NCBI GenBank assembly: GCA_037954325.1 | Contig: JBBMNZ010000100.1 | Coordinates: 62,001-126,000, forward strand | DNA from: Fistularia commersonii | Lineage: Eukaryota; Chordata; Actinopteri; Syngnathiformes; Fistulariidae | DNA length: 64,000 nt | Direction of reading: 5' to 3' | Shown: positions 33,967 to 46,460 of the stretch, piece by piece | Numbering within the stretch: the first letter of the stretch is position 1 | Layout: each line of letters opens with the position of its first letter | Made by a program: the position numbers and the translations under genes | The notes under the pieces: model-generated | Database searches by the model: none | The model's input: only the letters and a program-made list of their open reading frames with translations | What the model was told of the DNA's origin: nothing

Positions 33967-36900
33967 GAGTGGCAATATCTTTTGAATTTCATCAAGCTGG
34001 TTTCTGCTGTTGAAATATGTTGTTTAGGACATGATTCTGCACAATATAAGTCAAATCTTGTGTAATCCCTTCACAGGTTCAAAAGATATAGCCATTCGTT
34101 CAAAAAGTGCTTATCTCACCGAGTTGGAGCGTTTTTGATTAGGAGTGGCAATAACTTTTGAATTTCATCAAGCTGGTTTCTGCTGTTGAAATATATTGTT
34201 TAGGACATGATTTTGCACAATATAAGTCAAATCTAATGTAATCCCTTCACATGTTCAAAAGATATAGCCCTAGGTTCAAAAAGTGCTTATCTCACCGAGT
34301 TGGAGCGTTTTTGATTAGGAGTGGAAATAACTTTTGAATTTCATCAAGCTGGTTTCTGCTATTGAAATATGTTATTTAGGACATGATTCTGCACAATATA
34401 TGTCAAATTCAGTGTAATCCAGCTACAAGTTTAAAAGATATAGCCCTAGAGTCAAAAAGTGCTTATCTCACCGAGTTGGAGCGTTTTTGATTAGGAGTGG
34501 CAATAACTTTTGAATTTCATCAAGCTGGTTTCTGCTATTGAAATATGTTGTTTAGGACATGATTCTGCATAATATATGTCAAATTCAGTGTAATCCAGCT
34601 ACAAGTTTAAAAGATATAGCCATAGGGTCAAAAAATGCTTATCTCACCGAGTTGGAGCGTTTTTGATTAGGAGTGGCAATAACTTTTGAATTTCATCAAG
34701 CTGGTTTCTGCTATTGAAATATGTTGTTTAGGACATGATTCTGCATAATATATGTCAAATTCAGTGTAATCCAGCTACAAGTTTAAAAGATATAGCCATA
34801 GGGTCAAAAAATTCTTATCTCACCGAGTTGGAGCGTTTTTGATTAGGAGTGGCAATAACTTTTGAATTTCATCAAGCTGGTTTCTGCTATTGAAATATGT
34901 TGTTTAGGACATGATTCTGCACAATATATGTCAAATCTAGTGCAATCCCTTCACAGGTTCAAAAGATATAGCCCTAGGTTCAAAAAGTGCTTATCTCACC
35001 GAGTTGGAGCGTTTTTGATTAGGAGTGGCAATAACTTTTGAATTTCATCAAGCTGGTTTCTGCTATTGAAATATGTTGTTTAGGACATGATTCTGCATAA
35101 TATATGTCAAATTCAGTGTAATCCAGCTACAAGTTTAAAAGTTATAGCCATAGGGTCAAAAAATGCTTATCTCACCGAGTTGGAGCGTTTTTGATTAGGA
35201 GTGGCAATAACTTTTGAATTTCATCAAGCTGGTTTCTGCTATTGAAATATGTTTTTTAGGACATGATTCTGCATAATATATGTCAAATCTAGTGCAATCC
35301 CTTCACAGGTTCAAAAGATATAGCCCTAGGTTCAAAAAGTGCTTATCTCACCGAGTTGGAGCGTTTTTGATTAGGAGTGGCAATAACTTTTGAATTTCAT
35401 CAAGCTGGTTTCTGCTATTGAAATATGTTGTTTAGGACATGATTCTGCACAATATATGTCAAATCTAGTGCAATCACTTCACAGGTTCAAAAGATATAGC
35501 CCTAGGTTCAAAAAGTGCTTATCTCACCGAGTTGGAGCGTTTTTGATTAGGAGTGGATATAACTTTTGAATATCATCAAGCTGGTTTCTGCTATTGAAAT
35601 ATGTTGTTTAGGACATGATTCTGCACAATATATGTCAAATCTAGTGCAATCCCTTCACAGGTTCAAAAGATATAGCCCTAGGTTCAAAAAGTGCTTATCT
35701 CACCGAGTTGGAGCGTTTTTGATTAGGAGTGGCAATATCTTTTGAATTTCATCAAGCTGGTTTCTGCTGTTGAAATATGTTGTTTAGGACATGATTCTGC
35801 ACAATATAAGTCAAATCTTGTGTAATCCCTTCACAGGTTCAAAAGATATAGCCATTCGTTCAAAAAGTGCTTATCTCACCGAGTTGGAGCGTTTTTGATT
35901 AGGAGTGGCAATAACTTTTGAATTTCATCAAGCTGGTTTCTGCTGTTGAAATATATTGTTTAGGACATGATTTTGCACAATATAAGTCAAATCTAATGTA
36001 ATCCCTTCACATGTTCAAAAGATATAGCCCTAGGTTCAAAAAGTGCTTATCTCACCGAGTTGGAGCGTTTTTGATTAGGAGTGGAAATAACTTTTGAATT
36101 TCATCAAGCTGGTTTCTGCTATTGAAATATGTTATTTAGGACATGATTCTGCACAATATATGTCAAATTCAGTGTAATCCAGCTACAAGTTTAAAAGATA
36201 TAGCCCTAGAGTTAAAAAGTGCATATCTCACCGAGTTGGAGCGTTTTTGATTAGGAGTGGCAATAACTTTTGAATTTCATCAAGCTGGTTTCTGCTATTG
36301 AAATATGTTGTTTAGGACATGATTCTGCATAATATATGTCAAATCTAGTGCAATCCCTTCACAGGTTCAAAAGATATAGCCCTAGGTTCAAAAAGTGCTT
36401 ATCTCACCGAGTTGGAGCGTTTTTGATTAGGAGTGGCAATATCTTTTGAATTTCATCAAGCTGGTTTCTGCTGTTGAAATATGTTGTTTAGGACATGATT
36501 CTGCACAATATAAGTCAAATCTTGTGTAATCCCTTCACAGGTTCAAAAGATATAGCCATTCGTTCAAAAAGTGCTTATCTCACCGAGTTGGAGCGTTTTT
36601 GATTAGGAGTGGCAATAACTTTTGAATTTCATCAAGCTGGTTTCTGCTGTTGAAATATATTGTTTAGGACATGATTTTGCACAATATAAGTCAAATCTAA
36701 TGTAATCCCTTCACATGTTCAAAAGATATAGCCCTAGGTTCAAAAAGTGCTTATCTCACCGAGTTGGAGCGTTTTTGATTAGGAGTGGAAATAACTTTTG
36801 AATTTCATCAAGCTGGTTTCTGCTATTGAAATATGTTATTTAGGACATGATTCTGCACAATATATGTCAAATTCAGTGTAATCCAGCTACAAGTTTAAAA

Positions 36901-39070
36901 GATATAGCCCTAGAGTTAAAAAGTGCATATCTCACCGAGTTGGAGCGTTTTTGATTAGGAGTGGCAATAACTTTTGAATTTCATCAAGCTGGTTTCTGCT
37001 ATTGAAATATGTTGTTTAGGACATGATTCTGCATAATATATGTCAAATTCAGTGTAATCCAGCTACAAGTTTAAAAGATATAGCCATAGGGTCAAAAAAT
37101 GCTTATCTCACCGAGTTGGAACGTTTTTGATTAGGAGTGGCAATAACTTTTGAATTTCATCAAGCTGGTTTCTGCTATTGAAATATGTTGTTTAGGACAT
37201 GATTCTGCATAATATATGTCAAATTCAGTGTAATCCAGCTAGAAGTTTAAAAGATATAGCCATAGGGTCAAAAATTGCTTATCTCACCGAGTTGGAGCGT
37301 TTTTGATTAGGAGTGGCAATAACTTTTGAATTTCATCAAGCTGGTTTCTGCTATTGAAATATGTTGTTTAGGACATGATTCTGCATAATATATGTCAAAT
37401 TCAGTGTAATCCAGCTACAAGTTTAAAAGATATAGCCCTAGGTTCAAAAAGTGCTTATCTCACCGAGTTGGAGCGTTTTTGATTAGGAGTGGCAATAACT
37501 TTTGAATTTCATCAAGCTGGTTTCTGCTATTGAAATATGTTGTTTAGGACATGATTCTGCATAATATATGTCAAATTCAGTGTAATCCAGCTACAAGTTT
37601 AAAAGTTATAGCCATAGGGTCAAAAAATGCTTATCTCACCGAGTTGGAGCGTTTTTGATTAGGAGTGGCAATAACTTTTGAATTTCATCAAGCTGGTTTC
37701 TGCTATTGAAATATGTTTTTTAGGACATGATTCTGCATAATATATGTCAAATCTAGTGCAATCCCTTCACAGGTTCAAAAGATATAGCCCTAGGTTCAAA
37801 AAGTGCTTATCTCACCGAGTTGGAGCGTTTTTGATTAGGAGTGGCAATAACTTTTGAATTTCATCAAGCTGGTTTCTGCTATTGAAATATGTTGTTTAGG
37901 ACATGATTCTGCACAATATATGTCAAATCTAGTGCAATCACTTCACAGGTTCAAAAGATATAGCCCTAGGTTCAAAAAGTGCTTATCTTACCGAGTTGGA
38001 GCGTTTTTGATTAGGAGTGGATATAACTTTTGAATTTCATCAAGCTGGTTTCTGCTATTGAAATATGTTGTTTAGGACATGATTCTGCACAATATATGTC
38101 AAATCTAGTGCAATCCCTTCACAGGTTCAAAAGATATAGCCCTAGGTTCAAAAAGTGCTTATCTCACCGAGTTGGAGCGTTTTTGATTAGGAGTGGAAAT
38201 AACTTTTGAATTTCATCAAGCTGGTTTCTGCTGTTGAAATATGTTGTTTAGGACATGATTTTGCACAATATATGTCAAATCTAGTGTCATCCCTTCACAG
38301 GTTTAAAAGATATAGCCGACGGGTCAAAAACTGCTTATCTCACCGAGTTGGAGCGTTTTTGATTAGGAGTGGCAATAACTTTTGAATTTCATCAAGCTGG
38401 TTTCTGCTGTTGAAATATGTTGTTTAGGACATGATTTTGCACAATATATGTCAAATCTAGTGTAATCCCTTCACAGGTTCAAAAGATATAGCCCTAGGTT
38501 CAAAAAGTGCTTATCTCACCGAGTTGGAGCGTTTTTGATTAGGAGTGGCAATAACTTTTGAATTTCATCAAGCTGGTTTCTGCTGTTGAAATATGTTGTT
38601 TAGGACATGATTCTGCACAATATATGTCAAATCTAGTGTAATCCCTTCACAGGTTCAAAAGATATAGCCATTCGTTCAAAAAGTGCTTATCTCACCGAGT
38701 TGGAGCGTTTTTGATTAGGAGTGGAAATAACTTTTGAATTTCATCAAGCTGGTTTCTGCTGTTGAAATATGTTGTTTAGGACATGATTCTGCATAATATA
38801 TGTCAAATCTAGTGTCATCCCTTCACAGGTTTAAAAGATATAGCCCTAGGGTCAAAAAGTGCTTATCTCACCGAGTTGGAGCTATTTTTATTAGGAGTGG
38901 CAATAACTTTTGAATTTCGTCAAGCTGGTTTCAGCTGTTGAAATATGTTGTTTAGGACATGATTCTGCACAATATATGTCAAATCTAGTGTAATCCCTTC
39001 ACAGGTTCAAAAGATATAGCCATTCGTTCAAAAAGTGCTTATCTCACCGAGTTGGAGCGTTTTTGATTAG
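33967..39070. repeat. Sub-array VI: recurrent CAATATAAGTC cassette, 4-mer and 10-mer offsets
   Basis: A cassette of two CAATATAAGTC monomers, a GTTATTTAGG/CTAGAG unit and a T4-like unit starts at 33967, 35727 and 36431 (offsets 1,760 and 704 bp, 10 and 4 monomers). It matches cassettes at 11268 and 15316. Downstream, AAAAGTTATAG (37607), ATGTTTTTTAGG and GGATATAAC units reproduce the order seen at 13.5-17.2 kb. The region therefore shares ancestry with sub-array III about 20 kb away. No gene was seen. Confidence 0.8.
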
Positions 39071-41358
39071 GAGTGGCAATAACTTTTGAATTGCATCAAG
39101 CTGGTTTCTGCTATTGAAATATGTTTTTTAGGACATGATTCTGCATAATATATGTCAAATCTAGTGCAATCCCTTCACAGGTTCAAAAGATATAGCCCTA
39201 GGTTCAAAAAGTGCTTATCTCACCGAGTTGGAGCGTTTTTGATTAGGAGTGGCAATAACTTTTGAATTTCATCAAGCTGGTTTCTGCTATTGAAATATGT
39301 TGTTTAGGACATGATTCTGCACAATATATGTCAAATCTAGTGCAATCACTTCACAGGTTCAAAAGATATAGCCCTAGGTTCAAAAAGTGCTTATCTTACC
39401 GAGTTGGAGCGTTTTTGATTAGGAGTGGATATAACTTTTGAATTTCATCAAGCTGGTTTCTGCTATTGAAATATGTTGTTTAGGACATGATTCTGCACAA
39501 TATATGTCAAATCTAGTGCAATCCCTTCACAGGTTCAAAAGATATAGCCCTAGGTTCAAAAAGTGCTTATCTCACCGAGTTGGAGCGTTTTTGATTAGGA
39601 GTGGAAATAACTTTTGAATTTCATCAAGCTGGTTTCTGCTGTTGAAATATGTTGTTTAGGACATGATTTTGCACAATATATGTCAAATCTAGTGTCATCC
39701 CTTCACAGGTTTAAAAGATATAGCCGACGGGTCAAAAACTGCTTATCTCACCGAGTTGGAGCGTTTTTGATTAGGAGTGGCAATAACTTTTGAATTTCAT
39801 CAAGCTGGTTTCTGCTGTTGAAATATGTTCTTTAGGACATTATTCTGCACAATATATGTCAAATTCAGTGTAATCCAGCAACAAGTTTAAAAGATATAGC
39901 CCTACGGTCAAATAGTGATTATCTCACCGAGTTGGAGCGTTTTTGATTAGGAGTGGCAATAACTTTTGAATTTCATCAAGCTGGTTTCTGCTGTTGAAAT
40001 ATGTTGTTTAGGACATGATTTTGCACAATATATGTCAAATCTAGTGTAATCCCTTCACAGGTTCAAAAGATATAGCCCTAGGTTCAAAAAGTGCTTATCT
40101 CACCGAGTTGGAGCGTTTTTGATTAGGAGTGGCAATAACTTTTGAATTTCATCAAGCTGGTTTCTGCTGTTGAAATATGTTGTTTAGGACATGATTCTGC
40201 ACAATATATGTCAAATCTAGTGTAATCCCTTCACAGGTTCAAAAGATATAGCCATTCGTTCAAAAAGTGCTTATCTCACCGAGTTGGAGCGTTTTTGATT
40301 AGGAGTGGAAATAACTTTTGAATTTCATCAAGCTGGTTTCTGCTGTTGAAATATGTTGTTTAGGACATGATTCTGCATAATATATGTCAAATCTAGTGTC
40401 ATCCCTTCACAGGTTTAAAAGATATAGCCCTAGGGTCAAAAAGTGCTTATCTCACCGAGTTGGAGCTATTTTTATTAGGAGTGGCAATAACTTTTGAATT
40501 TCGTCAAGCTGGTTTCAGCTGTTGAAATATGTTGTTTAGGACATGATTCTGCACAATATATGTCAAATCTAGTGTAATCCCTTCACAGGTTCAAAAGATA
40601 TAGCCATTCGTTCAAAAAGTGCTTATCTCACCGAGTTGGAGCGTTTTTGATTAGGAGTGGCAATAACTTTTGAATTTCATCAAGCTGGTTTCTGCTATTG
40701 AAATATGTTGTTTAGGACATGATTCTGCACAATATATTTCAAATTCAGTGTAATCCAGCTTCAAGTTTAAAAGATATAGCCCTATGGTCAAATAGTGCTT
40801 ATCTCACCGAGTTGGAGCGTTTTTGATTAGGAGTGGCAATAAGTTTTGAATTTCATCAAGCTGGTTTCTGCTGTTGAAATATGTTGTTTAGGACATGATT
40901 CTGCACAATATATGTCAAATCTAGTGTAATCCCTTCACAGGTTCAAAAGATATAGCCATTCGTTCAAAAAGTGCTTATCTCTCCGAGTTGGAGCGTTTTT
41001 GATTAGGAGTGGCAATAACTTTTGAATTTCATCAAGCTGGTTTCTGCTGTTGAAATATGTTGTTTAGGACATGATTTTTCACAATATATGTCAAATCTAG
41101 TGTAATCCCTTCACAGGTTCAAAAGATATAGCCCTAGGTTCAAAAAGTGCTTATCTCACCGAGTTGGAGCGTTTTTGATTAGGAGTGGATATAACTTTTG
41201 AATTTCATCAAGCTGGTTTCTGCTTTTGAAATATGTTATTAAGGACATGATTCTGCACAATATATGTCAAATTCAGTGTAATCCAGCTACAAGTTTAAAA
41301 GATATAGCCATAGGGTCAAAAAATGCTTATCTCACAGAGTTGGAGCGTTTTTGATTAG
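39071..41358. repeat. Higher-order repeat, 13-mer copy 1 (2,288 bp)
   Basis: Thirteen monomers begin with an ATGTTTTTTAGG unit (39123). They include T1 runs, CGACGGG T3 (39726), T5, GAGCTATTTTTATT (40463), TTTCGTCAAG with TTTCAGCTG, ATATATTTC, TTTTTCAC and GGATATAAC, and end with a CTCACAGAG unit. The next 2,288 bp repeat the series. Differences noticed against copy 2 are GAATTGCATC near 39,093, CCAGCAACAAG near 39,884 and CTCTCCGAG near 40,981. Confidence 0.9.
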
Positions 41359-43646
41359 GAGTGGCAATAACTTTTGAATTTCATCAAGCTGGTTTCTGCT
41401 ATTGAAATATGTTTTTTAGGACATGATTCTGCATAATATATGTCAAATCTAGTGCAATCCCTTCACAGGTTCAAAAGATATAGCCCTAGGTTCAAAAAGT
41501 GCTTATCTCACCGAGTTGGAGCGTTTTTGATTAGGAGTGGCAATAACTTTTGAATTTCATCAAGCTGGTTTCTGCTATTGAAATATGTTGTTTAGGACAT
41601 GATTCTGCACAATATATGTCAAATCTAGTGCAATCACTTCACAGGTTCAAAAGATATAGCCCTAGGTTCAAAAAGTGCTTATCTTACCGAGTTGGAGCGT
41701 TTTTGATTAGGAGTGGATATAACTTTTGAATTTCATCAAGCTGGTTTCTGCTATTGAAATATGTTGTTTAGGACATGATTCTGCACAATATATGTCAAAT
41801 CTAGTGCAATCCCTTCACAGGTTCAAAAGATATAGCCCTAGGTTCAAAAAGTGCTTATCTCACCGAGTTGGAGCGTTTTTGATTAGGAGTGGAAATAACT
41901 TTTGAATTTCATCAAGCTGGTTTCTGCTGTTGAAATATGTTGTTTAGGACATGATTTTGCACAATATATGTCAAATCTAGTGTCATCCCTTCACAGGTTT
42001 AAAAGATATAGCCGACGGGTCAAAAACTGCTTATCTCACCGAGTTGGAGCGTTTTTGATTAGGAGTGGCAATAACTTTTGAATTTCATCAAGCTGGTTTC
42101 TGCTGTTGAAATATGTTCTTTAGGACATTATTCTGCACAATATATGTCAAATTCAGTGTAATCCAGCTACAAGTTTAAAAGATATAGCCCTACGGTCAAA
42201 TAGTGATTATCTCACCGAGTTGGAGCGTTTTTGATTAGGAGTGGCAATAACTTTTGAATTTCATCAAGCTGGTTTCTGCTGTTGAAATATGTTGTTTAGG
42301 ACATGATTTTGCACAATATATGTCAAATCTAGTGTAATCCCTTCACAGGTTCAAAAGATATAGCCCTAGGTTCAAAAAGTGCTTATCTCACCGAGTTGGA
42401 GCGTTTTTGATTAGGAGTGGCAATAACTTTTGAATTTCATCAAGCTGGTTTCTGCTGTTGAAATATGTTGTTTAGGACATGATTCTGCACAATATATGTC
42501 AAATCTAGTGTAATCCCTTCACAGGTTCAAAAGATATAGCCATTCGTTCAAAAAGTGCTTATCTCACCGAGTTGGAGCGTTTTTGATTAGGAGTGGAAAT
42601 AACTTTTGAATTTCATCAAGCTGGTTTCTGCTGTTGAAATATGTTGTTTAGGACATGATTCTGCATAATATATGTCAAATCTAGTGTCATCCCTTCACAG
42701 GTTTAAAAGATATAGCCCTAGGGTCAAAAAGTGCTTATCTCACCGAGTTGGAGCTATTTTTATTAGGAGTGGCAATAACTTTTGAATTTCGTCAAGCTGG
42801 TTTCAGCTGTTGAAATATGTTGTTTAGGACATGATTCTGCACAATATATGTCAAATCTAGTGTAATCCCTTCACAGGTTCAAAAGATATAGCCATTCGTT
42901 CAAAAAGTGCTTATCTCACCGAGTTGGAGCGTTTTTGATTAGGAGTGGCAATAACTTTTGAATTTCATCAAGCTGGTTTCTGCTATTGAAATATGTTGTT
43001 TAGGACATGATTCTGCACAATATATTTCAAATTCAGTGTAATCCAGCTTCAAGTTTAAAAGATATAGCCCTATGGTCAAATAGTGCTTATCTCACCGAGT
43101 TGGAGCGTTTTTGATTAGGAGTGGCAATAAGTTTTGAATTTCATCAAGCTGGTTTCTGCTGTTGAAATATGTTGTTTAGGACATGATTCTGCACAATATA
43201 TGTCAAATCTAGTGTAATCCCTTCACAGGTTCAAAAGATATAGCCATTCGTTCAAAAAGTGCTTATCTCACCGAGTTGGAGCGTTTTTGATTAGGAGTGG
43301 CAATAACTTTTGAATTTCATCAAGCTGGTTTCTGCTGTTGAAATATGTTGTTTAGGACATGATTTTTCACAATATATGTCAAATCTAGTGTAATCCCTTC
43401 ACAGGTTCAAAAGATATAGCCCTAGGTTCAAAAAGTGCTTATCTCACCGAGTTGGAGCGTTTTTGATTAGGAGTGGATATAACTTTTGAATTTCATCAAG
43501 CTGGTTTCTGCTTTTGAAATATGTTATTAAGGACATGATTCTGCACAATATATGTCAAATTCAGTGTAATCCAGCTACAAGTTTAAAAGATATAGCCATA
43601 GGGTCAAAAAATGCTTATCTCACAGAGTTGGAGCGTTTTTGATTAG
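41359..43646. repeat. Higher-order repeat, 13-mer copy 2 (2,288 bp)
   Basis: This is the second copy of the 13-mer. Markers fall at exactly +2,288: ATGTTTTTTAGG at 41411, CGACGGG at 42014 and GAGCTATTTTTATT at 42751. At the three places where copy 1 differs, this copy has the usual array base, so those changes probably arose in copy 1. The phase ends near 43,646: the next monomer has ATGTTGTTTAGG and a CCCCAGG unit not found at the corresponding place in copy 2. Confidence 0.9.
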
Positions 43647-46460
43647 GAGTGGCAATAACTTTTGAATTTCATCAAGCTGGTTTCTGCTATTGAAATATGT
43701 TGTTTAGGACATGATTCTGCATAATATATGTCAAATTCAGTGTAATCCAGCTACAAGTTTAAAAGATATAGCCCCAGGTTCAAAAAGTGCTTATCTCACC
43801 GAGTTGGAGCGTTTTTGATTAGGAGTGGCAATATCTTTTGAATTTCATCAAGCTGGTTTCTGCTGTTGAAATATGTTGTTTAGGACATGATTCTGCACAA
43901 TATATGTCAAATCTTGTGTAATCCCTTCACAGGTTCAAAAGATATAGCCATTCGTTCAAAAAGTGCTTATCTCACCGAGTTGGAGCGTTTTTGATTAGGA
44001 GTGGAAATAACTTGAATTTCATCAAGCTGGTTTCTGCTGTTGAAATATGTTGTTTAGGACATGATTCTGCACAATATATGTCAAATCTAGTGTCATCCCT
44101 TCACAGGTTTAAAAGATATAGCCGAAGGGTCAAAAACTGCTTATCTCACCGAGTTGGAGCGTTTTTGATTAGGAGTGGCAATAACTTTTGAATTTCATCA
44201 AGCTGGTTTCTGCTGTTGAAATATGTTGTTTAGGACATTATTCTGCATAATATATGTCAAATTCAGTGTAATCCAGCTACAAGTTTAAAAGATATAGCCC
44301 TACGGTCAAATAGTGCTTATCTCACCGAGTTGGAGCGTTTTTGATTAGGAGTGGCAATAACTTTTGAATTTCATCAAGCTGGTTTCTGCTGTTGAAATAT
44401 GTTGTTTAGGACATGATTCTGCACAATATATGTCAAATCTAGTGTAATCCCTTCACAGGTTCAAAAGATATAGCCATTCGTTCAAAAAGTACTTATCTCA
44501 CCGAGTTGGAGCGTTTTTGATTAGGAGTGGAAATGACTTTTGAATTTCATAAAGCTGGTTTCTGCTGTTGAAATATTTTGTTTAGAAGATGATTCTTTAC
44601 AATATATGTCAAATCTAGTGTCATCCCTTCACAGGTTTAAAAGATATAGCCGAAGGGTCAAAAACTGCTTATCTCACCGAGTTGGAGCGTTTTTGATTAG
44701 GAGTGGCAATAACTTTTGAATTTCATCAAGCTGGTTTCTGCTGTTGAAATATGTTGTTTAGGACATTATTCTGCATAATATATGTCAAATTCAGTGTAAT
44801 CCAGCTACAAGTTTAAAAGATATAGCCCTACGGTCAAATAATGCTTATCTCACCGAGTTGGAGCGTTTTTGATTAGGAGTGGCAATAACTTTTGAATTTC
44901 ATCAAGCTGGTTTCTGCTGTTGAAATATGTTGTTTAGGACATGATTCTGCACAATATATGTCAAATCTTGTGTAATCCCTTCACAGGTTCAAAAGATATA
45001 GCCATTCGTTCAAAAAGTGCTTATCTCACCGAGTTAGAGCGTTTTTGATTAGGAGTGGCAATAACTTTTGAATTTCATCAAGCTGGTTTCTGTTGTTGAA
45101 ATATGTTGTTTAGGACATGATTTTGCACAATATATGTCAAATCTAGTGCAATCCCTTCACAGGTTCAAAAGATATAGCCCTAGGTTCAAAAAGTGCTTAT
45201 CTCACCGAGTTCGAGCGTTTTTGATTAGGAGTGGAAATAACTTTTGAATTTCATCAAGCTGGTTTCTGCTATTGAAATATGTTATTAAGGACATGATTCT
45301 GCACAATATATGTCAAATTCAGTGTAATCCAGCGACAAGTTTAAAAGATATAGCCATAGGGTCAAATAGTGCTTATCTCACAGAGTTGGAGCGTTTTTGA
45401 TTAGGAGTGGTAATAACTTTTGAATTTCATCAAGCTGGTTTCTGCTATTGAAATATGTTGTTTAGGACATGATTCTGCATAATATATGTCAAATTCAGTG
45501 TAATCCAGCTACAAGTTTAAAAGATATAGCCATAGGGTGAAAAAAATGCTTATCTCACCGAGTTGGAGCGTTTTTGATTAGGAGTGGTAAAAACTCATGA
45601 ATTTCTTCAAGCTGGTTTCTGCTTTTGAATATATGTTGTTTAGGACATGATTCTGCACAATATATGTCAAATTCAGTGTAATCCAGCTACAAGTTTAAAA
45701 GATATAGCCATAGGGTCAAAAAATGCTTATCTCACCGAGTTGGAGCGTTTTTGATTAGGAGTGGCAATAACTTTTGAATTTCATCAAGCTGGTTTCTGTT
45801 GTTGAAATATGTTGTTTAGGACATGATTTTGCACAATATATGTCAAATCTAGTGCAATCCCTTCACAGGTTCAAAAGATATAGCCCTAGGTTCAAAAAGT
45901 GCTTATCTCACCGAGTTGGAGCGTTTTTGATTAGGAGTGGAAATAACTTTTGAATTTCATCAAGCTGGTTTCTGCTATTGAAATATGTTATTAAGGACAT
46001 GATTCTGCACAATATATGTCAAATTCAGTGTAATCCAGCGACAAGTTTAAAAGATATAGCCATAGGGTCAAATAGTGCTTATCTCACAGAGTTGGAGCGT
46101 TTTTGATTAGGAGTGGCAATAACTTTTGAATTTCATCAAGCTGGTTTCTGCTATTGAAATATGTTGTTTAGGACATGATTCTGCATAATATATGTCAAAT
46201 TCAGTGTAATCCAGCTACAAGTTTAAAAGATATAGCCATAGGGTCAAAAAAATGCTTATCTCACCGAGTTGGAGCGTTTTTGATTAGGAGTGGTAAAAAC
46301 TCATGAATTTCATCAAGCTGGTTTCTGCTTTTGAATATATGTTGTTTAGGACATGATTCTGCACAATATATGTCAAATTCAGTGTAATCCAGCTACAAGT
46401 TTAAAAGATATAGCCATAGGGTCAAAAATTGCTTATCTCACCGAGTTGGAGCGTTTTTGA
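43647..46460. repeat. Sub-array VII: T3-T5-T2 trimers and a tandem 4-mer (706 bp)
   Basis: From 43.95 to 45.02 kb the order T2-T3-T5 repeats with 528-bp spacing. A fairly divergent T3 near 44,530-44,650 has GAAATGAC, TTTCATAAAG, ATATTTTG and TTTAGAAGATG. A 4-monomer block with CCAGCGACAAG at 45331 recurs at 46037 (706 bp = 704 + 2). The two extra bases come from a 177-bp T6 monomer and a GGGTGAAAAAAATG insertion near 45,540. No gene was seen. Confidence 0.8.

Noticed and set aside
43991..44191. 66-codon open reading frame starting with TTG
   Set aside because: It is made only of satellite sequence, runs from one monomer into the next, begins at a non-ATG codon and exists because of a 3-bp deletion. 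No domain, ribosome binding site or neighbouring gene supports it.
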